From: Serinus canaria
Taxonomy: Eukaryota > Chordata > Aves > Passeriformes > Fringillidae
Direction: 5' to 3'
Length of the DNA: 64,000 nt
Assembly (NCBI RefSeq): GCF_022539315.1
Contig: NC_066316.1
Span: 9,501,501 to 9,565,500, forward strand
Made by a program: the position numbers and the translations under genes. Of this stretch, positions 13,401 to 25,400 are shown piece by piece. Below the pieces are notes generated by a model, which saw nothing but the letters and a program-made list of their open reading frames with translations, searched no databases and was not told the DNA's origin. Position 1 is the first letter of the stretch; the number at the start of each line of letters is the position of its first letter.

Positions 13401-16400
13401 AGGCCCAGAGGTGATAACCCTACAAATGTTGCTGATATTGGTTGTCTTTTTGATGTCTGGGTTAGCATCCACTCACATATGGATGCTTCATTCCCACAGG
13501 GATAAGCATGAACAATCGGCCATTATGCATCTCCTTTGCTTTGCCCTTTCTCTTCTGCTTTCTCTTCCCCATTTCTCTTTGGTGCCCTGTGAGGTGCAGA
13601 GAGCTTCTGCAGGTGTGGGGGGCCCTGATGACACTCAGGGGTGCCCGTGGGATCAGTCGCCAGCCCTGTGCTGCAGCCCTGATGCCTCACACACCTTCCT
13701 GAGGCTGAGGGCCTGCACAAAGCACGTGCTGAGAGAGGGAATTGTTTGCACCTTTTAAATAACATGTTGCTGTTGTGGGGGTTGTTTTAGGTAGGAGGGT
13801 TCTGGGAGAAGCCAGAGTTTCAACAGTTCTTGCCCAGGGGTGGAATTGTAATCTTCTGGGACATCCTGCTGTGGTTTTGGGGAATGTGTGAGGTGGAGTG
13901 GGTGACACACAGGCCTAGATTGTATAGTGGAAACTCAGCTCCAGAGTGGCAGTGCAGACTCTCAGTGCTGAACTGCCTGCTGGGGAAAACAAAGAAGGAA
14001 AATGCCCCTGTACCAGCCCAATGGGACTGTGTCTCAGGGACAGCTACAGGGAGGTGACAAGAAACAGCAGCATGGCCTGGCCTCACAGCTTCAAGGAAGC
14101 AGTGGCAGAGGGACTTAATAGCAGAGATTTTTAGAAAGGCCACAAATGAAGACTCAAAGCCCTCTCTATGCCTATTGGATTTGTGTATGCTTTTGACAGC
14201 CACAGCATACTGTGGCAATGTGTTCCATGATTTCATCAAATACTCCTTGAAAAGCACCTCCCATGGTTTGACTGAGCTGCCTCAGTCAAACCATGGGAGG
14301 TCATTTCAGAGGGTGCTGCCCAGTTCTTGGGTAGAGAGAAAAATCAATCTTTTTGGTACTTGCCTTTCAGGGAACTGAAGGAGAAGGGACTCTTCAACAT
14401 CCCACGCCTGGCTGAGTCCCATCCAGAAGTCCTGCTCTGTCGACTTCGTGAGATTTGCTTGGCAGTTACCAGTGAGGTGAGAACATTGCTCTGAATCGTC
14501 CCCCATCCTTCATACACAGCTTGTAGAGTAGATATGTGCTTGTTCATCTCCATGTGTGCTCAGGCACTGCCTTCATTTCTGGTTTTAGACCTTCTATTTC
14601 TAAAGTCTGTCAGCTATCTGTAGGATCTGTGTGTACATGCAGCTGTATTTACTGGCAGGTCAGGTGTCTGGCACTTGTCTTTGAGTGTGGTGCCATTATC
14701 ATGCAAGGCAGAAACTGAGACCCTAATGACATTATATGGCAGAGTCCTAATCTCTGCCCAAGCTGTAATTGAACACTGCAAATGAGGCTGTAGATCTGAG
14801 CCTGTGTTTTCTGTTTTCTGTCAGAGTGCTTCAAGTACAGGTGTTGCTTTTTTGAACAGGAGCACCTGACTGTTTTACCTTTATGACTTGTGCCTTTATG
14901 GTTTGAAAGCATCCCTTACTTTATTTTGCTTCTTTGTTTTTCAAATCAAAGGGCCTAAAATCTAAGCAATTGACATTATAGAAGGGTTAAGTAGAACACT
15001 TTAGTAAAAGTGCATATTTTTATGCCTGCAGTAAGCAGGTATGAGGCCAGAAATTGATGTCAGAGTAAGTGCCTTTCTGTGCTTGGGCTCTTCTGCTCTT
15101 TCTGTGCTTTTATGTTCCTCTATACACAGCGGGACATGCTGTGATTTCCTGGGAGTTTTGTCTAAGGAAACTGGCTTTCTTTTCAAGGTGATTCTTATGT
15201 TTCCCTCATGATTTCCCCAGGTGACCAACCTCCGGTCCAAGGTGTCCTGCTCAGCAGTTGTCACTCTGGGAGAGCTCTTTGCCATCTTGAAGAAGGATAT
15301 GGACTCCGAGGCAGATGAGGTTGCTGCTGTCCTTCTCCACATGGTGCACAACTCCCCAGAGTTTATTCAGAAGGCAGCCTGTCAGAGCCTGGGGATGATG
15401 GTAGAGAACATGACTCCTGCACGAGCAATGACTGTTCTCATGGACAAGGGAGTCAAGTAGGTTCTTCTTCTTCTTTTAGTGATGTTCTTCACCTTCCAGT
15501 GTGTGGGTGAGGAAAGGGATGGGAGAGAGAATGGAAATGCTGGGAGGGAAGGGTCCTGTATCCTGCATCTTCTGTGGATTCAGTGACTTGATTCTCTGAT
15601 CAACCTCATTTCTTTCCTCTTGTCACCTGTTTCTGCCCTCCTGCAGAATCACAGAACTGTAGAATATGGGGAGTTGGAAGGGGCCCATAAGGGCCATCGA
15701 ATCCAGCTCCTGGCCTTGCACAGAACAGCCCAAGGGGCACATCCTGTGTGCCTGAGATTGTTGTCCAAATGCTTCTTCAACTCTGTCAGGCTTGGTGCTG
15801 TGACCACTGCCCTGGGGAGCCTGTTGCAGGGCCCAAGCACCCTCTGGGTGAAAAACTTTTTCCTGATATCCAAACTAAAGCTCCTCTGACTCAGCTTCCT
15901 GCTGCTTCCAGGAGTTCTCCCAGTCTGTCAGAGTTTCCTTGATGTGGTGAACAGTGGGGAATTGAAAGTGCTTGCAAAAGCTAAGGATAGAGCCTTGTGC
16001 TTTTGTGGGAAGAGGGACAGTTGCAATTGCAGCTGTGAGTGCTGTTGCATATTTTGCAATGCTAAGCACAGAGGCCCTGGGGAAAACCACGTATCCTCAT
16101 GATGCCATTAACCTGAGAAATAAGGAGGGTCATTGCTAGGATGTTGGAGCATGTGGGGGAGAATGTGCTGGGTGTGGCACAGCCTGCACAGCAGGTGCAG
16201 CTCCTGCCAAAGGAAACTTGTATGAGTGTCCTGACCTTAGAGCTCTACTTTCTATTCAAAATGATGTTTCATGTTAGCCTTGAGATGATGAATCACTTTC
16301 CAGGCACCTTCACAGGCCAAGTGCCATAGGACAGCTGAAGCAAATACTGCCCTTAGTGTTGGTGCTGGGCCTGATAGTTCCCAAGAGACAGCCTCTGGAG

Positions 16401-19400
16401 CAGGACAACCTGGCTAAACTGACTGGCACCCTTTCCTCAGCTTTGCAATAGGGTAAAGCACTCAGATGTATCCCTTGCCAAGCTTTACAAAAGAAGCAGT
16501 CTGCATTGCTGGATATTCCGCAACTTCACGCCTCACAGCATTTTTTCCCGGCATTTGTTTTTTCCCAGAGGTCTGCAGATTTGGGGATGAATGGGTAGAA
16601 AGAGCCTCATCCCGCTGCAGCTCTGTGTACTGGGTGCCCTCTGATGGGTCAGCATGAATTGTCCTTAATTTCTAAATAATTCATATGTGATCTATTATTG
16701 TAAACCAACAATGACTCTGATGAAGGGGAGAGAGAATGATGCATCTGACTCTTGCTCACAACTGCACAGAACTGCACTCATCTCTCTTTCTCTCATGACT
16801 GTCTCATGACAGTCTCACACACACACTTCTAGGCCTTGATAGGCCAAGAGAACAAAACATCTTCACTTTGAGTAAATAATCTCTATATTGCATTCTACTT
16901 TAGCACAACACAGGCACAGCAAGCAAGATAAGAATTGTGTTATCCTTCTTCTCTGCTTGTCTCACAGCTTCTCTCTGTTCAGAAAGCATGTGATTACCAC
17001 AATCTATTACTTTAATCTTTCTCCGAGTAAACTTTGGGAAAGAAATGGAGTATCAGATAGTGCAGGGAGACTGAATTCCTCCCTCTTCCATGCAGGCAGT
17101 CCTTCTGTACAATGCTGACTTAGTGTTTATCTGAGGACAGAACCTTCTGCAGGTGTCTGAAGCTGCAGGGAGAACCCAGACTCCTTCCCCCAGCAAGGCC
17201 AGAGAGCACGCTCTGGCCAAGGCCTGTGCTGCTGCTGCTTCTTGTCCCTGTGCCCCAGGGTTTGCTCTCTCCTTCCCAGGAGCCGCTACACCCAGGCGCG
17301 GAAGTGTGCGGCCGAACTCCTCCTGTCCTTGGTGGAGAAAATGGGAGTCACCAAGCTCGCAGGCACCCCCAGGGCTGAGAGGCTGGCACAGGTGGCAGGG
17401 ACACTGGCTCAGGACTGTCACAAGGACACAAGGTAATGATCTTTATTTCACCTCCAAAACCAGGAGAACTGTTTTGTGTTTGGCTATAAAGGCAAAACCA
17501 CAAAAGAGTGGAAACTGAAGGAAATAATAAGGGACCTCTCTGTGTGAATAAGGGTCATCAAATCATGGGATATGCTGAGTTGGAAGGGACCCATGTGGGT
17601 CATCCAGTCCAGCTCCTGGCCATGTGCTGGACAGCCCAAGAGTCACTCCATGTGCCTGAGAGCATTGTCCAAATGCTTCTTGAGCTCTGTCAGGCTTGGT
17701 GCTGTGACCACTGCTCTGGGTTGCCTGGGGAAATGACTGTACTGGGTAACCTGAGGTTGGCCAGCAAGAAGGAGCATTGCCACCTTGCTGTGACTTGAAG
17801 GATTCTTTACTGAGATAAAAAGAGTGCTCAGATTAGCCAGTCCAACAGTTTTGATTGGCCTTAGGTGCACAAGGAAAGCCAAAGTGTTGGCTAATGTTCA
17901 TCACTGAAGAATCCCAAACATCTATTTCACATTAACTTATGACTTCCCTAGAAATATTTCCAGAGGTCATTAGGTAACATATTCAGTCTTTCTAATCCCC
18001 TTCTGCAGATTTCTAGAATGCTGCTCAGTGACCTCCAAATTTCTTTTTGAAGAAAACTGTGGTTTCCAAGTGGCAAAATCACCCCAAACCACCAAAATCC
18101 CCTTACTTTGATGATGAAATTCCCATTAATAGCTGCCAAGAACACCAGAGCAACTAGCTGCCCCTGTGCATACATACAGTATAGAATAATCAAAAGCAAG
18201 GATGGGGTGTTTGGTCCTGGCTTCCCTGCCAGTTAAAGAAAGGTAAATTACTGTGCAATGGCAGCAGGACACTGCTAACAGGCTCTGACAACAAAGCAGA
18301 TGTATTTTGCTTGTTCTCTGGAATCCTTTGATCCCACAGAAGCACACCCCCAGTTTCAGAGAGAAATGGTATTTTTCTCTTGCCCTACATTCTCCTCTTA
18401 TCTCGTGTGTTCAGCTATAGCACTGTGCAGTGTCAAGTGAGGTAAATCTCCCTCTTTGCAGAGTAGGTAGTGCCTTCTCATGCAAGCATTGCACCTGATG
18501 AGTTTAAGGCACCAGCCTCTTCTGTTAACACTCTTCCTTGGTTCACTTTTCTTTGTTTCCTTCCTTCCTTCCTTAGGCATTATGGACAGGAGATGGTGAA
18601 GATGTTGCTGAATAATCAAAAATTTAAAAAGCTTTTGGAACAATCTCTTTCTCCACATGACCTGGAAGATATTCTGACAAGAATTAAGAAGAAAGTAAGT
18701 GCTTGGCAGGAGGAATATCTACTTTGTGCAAGTATTGCCACTGCTAATATGAGATCAAACATACCCAAGGTGTCTTTATCTCATTCCTATTCTGCTGAAT
18801 CATTTTGCTTTTGGGAATGAAGTGTTAATCCTCAGCCTGTTCATCTGCAGACCACAGAGGAACTGCTATTATTAGGGGAAAAGTGGGGTTTTGAATACTT
18901 TGAATATTGGTCACAAAGAGGAAAGGGAAAGAGGAGAAAATGGGTTTACACTCACATGTAAGCCCCCACCCCACTCTCCCTACTCTGCCCCCTATTTCTT
19001 AATTCTAAATCAATTAAGTGAGAATAGTGCTTCTGAACATAACAGTCGTTGCAAAAGAGACTGGAAGTAGTAGTGCCAAGAAAATTTCCAAATATACAAA
19101 AGATGTCCAAGTCAATCCTTGTTATTACAATTGCTGTCTGTCTTTCGGGAATACTGTCCTGCTGTCAAGCCCTGTGGAGCTGCAAGAAGCTTGGTGAATT
19201 CAGCAGCATCCAGTGAAAATCATCTGTTTGTTTGGGGGGGGGGGTTTATTCTTTTTATCTACATTACAGAAGGGAGTGTGACTTTGTGCAGGAGCAGGGA
19301 GAGTAAGAGTTGAACCAAATCAACTTCCAACAGAACGGGCCAATCTCCAAAGAGTCCAATTTTTTCTGCTGCTTCCTTTAAGACCACTCAGTGCCTATCA

Positions 19401-22400
19401 GTTTCCATTATTCCCAATTTTGCTCAAGACTAATGAATTTGGGATTTTAGACTGCTGCTCAGTGTGGTAGCACCCATAACCTGCCTTGGGCTATTGCAAA
19501 CCAAGAGTTGGCATCACTGAATCTCTGGTCTGTTTATTTCTGTAAGTTAGGAAATATTTCCCTAAGCCTTGGTAGCAGTGATCCTGGTTCTAAGTTGTGT
19601 TTTAAACAGGGAATTTCCTGTTTTATATTCTAAAGATTCATGGGGTTTCTCTACGTCTTTGTAGGGGATGGAAAACCAGAAGAGTGAATGCCCATCTGTC
19701 AAGGAACCGGTGGAGAAGAGGAATGATGACATGAAGGAGCCCCAGGCCACATTGCCTCCTAGCAAACGGTACTGAGCACTTCTGTCAGATGTGACCAAGC
19801 ACATGACAAGGCAAATCTTTCTGCTGGAGATGACCAGTGGCATAGATTGTTTCCTTTCCCTACAAATGCTCTAGGATAAAAAATGTCTACTTCTGCATTG
19901 TGTTGAACACAACTTCTCTGCAGGGCTTTCCACAAAAATTGGAAAGACAAAAAGACACCCCACTGGTTGTAGCTCAGATGATCCAGTGCAGCGGCAAGGG
20001 CAGTGTAGTGGAGGCTAGGAGAGGGCCAAGTCTCTGCTGCCTGACTTGGGACAAGTCAGTTTAACCAGGGTTTTTTTTTTCATCCTAGTGGAGTCCTTTT
20101 TAGATGAGTGTTTTAATGAGAAGTCCCAGTTTAGAAGCAAGATGCCATTCCCCAAACAAGCAGTTCCCATCCATGTGGTTTGGCCTGGCTGATTCATGGT
20201 TTTCTTACCCTCAAACAGTACCAAGTTTGAGTAGTAAGGAGCAAGTCAACTCCTGAGCCATTTTAGTCAACAGGTGTCTCAATGTGGACTTTTGTCTTGG
20301 TATCCCTGTCCTTCATAGAGTTTGGACAACAAACTCCATGTTTGTTGGACAGCATGTTTGGTTTATTTCCCCCTGTGCTGCAATCAGCATTTAAGACAGG
20401 AATTTGGTCCTTGCTGTCTCTTCATGCCAGTGGCAGAGCTACTTGTACCTGTTCTCCTCTGATAACAGAGGGAATTTATTTAGCTCTGTCATGGTCAGTG
20501 GTGGCAGGAAAGTGATCACATGCCTCAGTAGCATGGCTAGCATCTTCCCATGCTCATGGAAGAGACAGGTTGATCCAAGAGGATTATTCCTAGTGGATTT
20601 GTTAGGCTGTGCATCTAGTCTCTAGGGAAGCAAATGAAATGTGAGCGTAGTTCTAGCATGTCTGGCTTCTGTTTCTATCTCTGTTCCTGATTTTCTGGAT
20701 CCTTCAGCTATGCCCCTGTTCATCTGTTCAGATGCATCTGAGCTACTTTTCCCGATTGTCATGCCTGGTGTAGAGACACTTCTCCAGACTGATGAGTTTC
20801 CTTATTATAAGACACACACGTCCCATATGAGCAGGCATTTAAACTTGGAAGTAGTGTCTCCCTACAAAGCAATGTGTGCCTTGGAAGCCATCTGAAGATA
20901 GATGAGATGCATCTCATCCTTGGTTTTCCTGAGTGAGCAGTGGGTGAGAATGTCACTTGCAGATTGTCTCCCATAATGACTGTCATGAGGTCCATGTTGT
21001 CCTTCAGAGCTTCTAGCTTGAAATCACATCATTAGGAAAACTCCTCAAGATGTTTGCTCACAATTAACTGAAGGTATATTACCACCAACAGGTCCTAATT
21101 TGGTTTTGTTTTCCAGGGCGAAGTCTGCCCCTGGTGGACGCCTCCTCCACCGTCCTAAAGCCCAGGTCACATCACCTGCAGCTGTGGAAGGAAGGGAGTC
21201 CCTCCAGAAGATTTACCATCTCCTGGAAGCCAAGGGGTTTCAAACACGGATGGAAGGAGTGGGACTCCTCCTAGATCTATGCAAAACCAGCCCCCAGCTT
21301 ATCTCCAGTAACATTGTCCAAGTATGTGGGGTATCTTTTTTTTTCCCTTTCTTCAGCTTCTTTCCCAAGCCTGTAGAAATAAAGTTAATTCAGTGTGTCT
21401 TGGCACTACATCCTGATGATTTGGGACAGGCTGGTCCCTCTTACCCAGACAAATTTAATTCAGGTCCAGACTTCAGGACAAGTTATTTCAGCCCAGCTGT
21501 ATTTGTCTGGCATGTGCCTATTGCTGCTGTTCATCAGACGATGGTAGAATTTTCTGCTGTTGTAACTGCTGCTGTCTCCTACTCCCAGCTGGGTTAAGAG
21601 AAGGGAATCCAGCCATTGAAAGCATGGCAATTATTCTCTAGACAGAAAATAGGTTTGCATGGGGAAGAGAAGTATCAGGCTGGGTTGGTTTAAATGAAAT
21701 ATTTTTTAAAGGATACTTCTGTAACTCCATCTTGTCTTGCACAGGCCCAACTCTGGCTACTTATTTCCATCCTCATCTCTATTCCTCTTGGTAAAGACAG
21801 TGCCTACCTTTCTTGGGGGGGGCTTTTTTTCTCTTTGGAAAAGGAAGAAAACAGCTAAGGACAGATCTATCCTTTCTCCTCCCAGTAGATGCTTTTTCCC
21901 TTTTTCCAGAAAATGGTGCCTGATAGTGTGGCTGTCAAGGGACTGAACCTGCTCTGATGAGAGCTGTAGACCACATTACATTTCAGAAGTCTACCTGTTA
22001 GTTAGAGAAATGGTCTGGATCCTGGAAGAGTTGACCAGAGCCCTGCCCTTCTCCAGACACAGACAAAATAAAACTTAGATCTCCTCCAGCCAAAATCATA
22101 ACTGCCTTGACACAACTGTATAAAAAATGGGCATTGTAAATACCTGCTTCCATACTTCAAAAGCAAAGGTAGCCTTTTGAATTAATAAATGGAATTGATT
22201 CAATTATTTATAGGTGGAGAGAAACACCATAGGAACTTTTCTGTCCTCAAACAAAACTCTTAAAAACAGATTAAAAGCTTTCAAGCAGCATGAGGTTGCG
22301 CAACCATTCCTGTGACTGGCCAAAAGGAAAATGGTGAAATTGTGCAAGCAAGGGCTGACCTGACAGAAAGGATCACTTTTATTTTTTATATTGCTGAGTG

Positions 22401-25400
22401 CTCATTTCTACATCCCCTCTTCAGACAAGGTAATTTTAATCCAACTTTCATGTTGTTTGTTCTCTTTACAGATTTTTGATTATTTTCTCCTGAGAATAAA
22501 TGACAGCCACAAGAAAGTGAAGCAGAAGGCACTGGAAGTGCTGGCAGAAATCATTGGACTCCTGGAAGATGCCCTGAACCCGGTGATGGTCCGTTTGGTG
22601 GAGGGAATAACAAAGAACCTAAACTCAAAGGATCCCGGGGTTCATGCTGCAGCTGTGAACGCGCTGAACAAATCCATTGCTCATTTGGGTAAGGCTGAGC
22701 CCTGGCATGGACTCTCTTCAGCTGTGTCTCTGTCTCTCCCACACAAGAGCTGCCTTGGGAGGTGTTGTTGTCTGTGGAACACTCCAGCTGACACCCACCA
22801 GAAGCTGTGGAGGTGCAGTCCTTATGCACCATCCCCAACAGGCTGGAATGTGCAGCAGCACTTCCCAACAGTCCCAGGCTCCCTTGGCTCTGTGCTGCTG
22901 GTCTGAAGAACAAGTCCTGGACTACAGCTTTCCTACAATTCAAAGGCCAGAGGGGTTTTGGAGTTTGCTTGGGCCCCATCTGACTTCCCAAATGAACAGC
23001 TTTGCTGTTGGCATGAAGGAACACTGGCACATCAGAGCTTCTGCAGAGCAGCCACCTGGAAGGCTCCACTTTAGAGGCATTTGCTGCCTCTTTTCCACCT
23101 TTCTTCTTTGTCTTCTTTTTTCAAAGGGGAATTGATGATTCACCAAGTTCGTTTCTTTAGAAAAAACAGGTCTAAATCCAGCTGTCAATGATGCCTTGTT
23201 CCACATGTTGTTTTGCATGGAACAAGATGGCAGTAGCAAATACCTGCCTAGGCAAGGGCTGCTGTAAATTCCTTTGCCACACAGATTTATGTCAGCTCTC
23301 AAAATGCCGCACTCCGGGAATACGCCTGAAAAATGGAGTGTTGAAGAGGCAGGTCTTCATGGGCAGTTTCCACTTTCTCCACCTCAGCTGCTCTGTGAAC
23401 TCACAAACTGCCTGAGTCAGTGCCTTTCTGTGTCCCAAGTATGGGCTTCTTCCTTTTTGCTCTGGGATGCAAAACCCTTTCACTGCTTCCATGCGACTGA
23501 ACTCTTGAGATCTCTAATGTGAAATGTTTTAACATGGCTCCTGGGACAGCAGACAGCTTTGGATTTACAAATGTGAAAGGAGAGCTTTTCCTCTGGAATT
23601 TTAAACCCTGCCAATTAGGCTGGAAGGAAAAAAAGAAAATAATTCAAAAATCAGCAGAAATTGACTTTATTGTATAAAATGGGGTTGCCCCTGCCCTTTC
23701 CCTCCCCACTGTCCTTTCTCCTATGCCCTCAGAAGAGTGAGCAGAGACGTGTGTTTCACTTGTAGATGAAGTATCAATGATGAAAGAGCTCAGCCACCAA
23801 TGGAGCCAGCTGAGTGGTGAAGCTCTGCTGGATGTCACGGAGCGTATCACAGGTATGGCCTCCCCTTCTAAGCCAAGAGGTCTCTGAGGGAGTATTTACA
23901 GGGAATGCCTGTGAACAGACAGCAGAGTAGCTCCTCCACATCAGGAGGTGCTGAGCTTGTCCCTCCTGCCCAACAGCCAAGGCAGGTGTATTTGGCAGGG
24001 TTTCCCTGGCTGCTGCAGGGCTGTGCGGCATCTGAGATGGGGGCAGAGCTCGGCCTCGGGGCTGAGCTCTCACTGGGGCTCTTTTCAAGTTCCATAGTGA
24101 CCAATATCTTTAATTGCATTTAAACTAAAATGAAGTCCCATTTTAAAATGGGGACCATAACCCTTTTACTGCTTAGCAGAATCGGTTTTGGGTACTTTCA
24201 GCTGCTCTTTCAATGTTGATGACTGCTGGTGGATTAACAGCATAGAAAAAATGAAGTCTCTTCCCCCACAGTCAGTTAATGGCTACTACATAACATTTTA
24301 CCTGATCAAAAAAAAAAAGACTGGTCTCCTGAGCATTTCAGATTTTGATCTCTCAGCCAAATCAGCTACGCAAGGAGCCTATTGGTAGTAAATTTTTGTC
24401 TGTGTTTGATATAGTTCATTTCAGAAAATGAGCAGAGAGCAGATTCCAGAGACAATGTGAGAAAATACTCGTGTTCTGGATAAATTTCAGTCCCCTGTGT
24501 AGCATTTTTATCTCTCTATTGCCCCTATTTCAGTACACATTGTAAGAAAAAATGCCATTAACATTGGGAAGGGAAATGCCATTAAAATGTGGAGATGCTC
24601 AAATGCAAGGCAATGGGCTCTGGGTAACTCTCTAAAACACCCTGAGATTTGAAAGAGCTCTTTGTTGGAAGTCACAAAAGCATTCTGCCAAAGACACCAG
24701 CTAGTCATTGATGTTTCTCATCCAGCTGTCAAGCAGCACCCATCTCTGGTGGGCTGGAGTTTTGAAGTGTGTTCTAATACTGCCCTTTGCTATGTGCCAT
24801 GGAGCAAAGGGAGGAGCCAGATGAGACTTTTGGCCCTTGACATCAAAGTTACAAAAATGGAATCATCCCTCTTATTAGAAATCTCTCATCTGCCTCTCTA
24901 GGATGCATTTCCAAATCTTCCTTGTGGGTTTAGAAAACTTCTTAATGGAACTAAAAGGCAATTTGATGTTTCATTCACTGTCCATGCAGAAACAAATTGT
25001 GAAATAATTTAGTAAAGGTACAAAGTCTGCCACAGGTACAAGGCTCTGTTTGGAGAAATTAGTCCTGAGGGGTTGGTGGCTCTGTGTCAAGGCTGATCAG
25101 CTGCATTGCCCGTTTCTGGGTCATGGCGCTCTGTGTGCTATTTCACTGATCTTGGCCAGAGAGGCTTCCAAGAAGCAAAACCAGAGGTAGATCCTTGTTT
25201 GCATTGAGGCTGGTGGGTAAGGAGCTGTGTCTCTGTCCCGGCAGTGCTTGTGGAATGGGTTTATGCCAGGAGCCCTGAAGTGGTCCAGCGCTACGCCCTG
25301 CCCGTGCTCTGGTCCTGCCTGGAGAACAAGGCGCTGCCTGTCCGAAGCGCCAACGTTTGCGCTGTGGTCACCAAGCTTGCCTGTGCCCTCTGCGAGGTGA

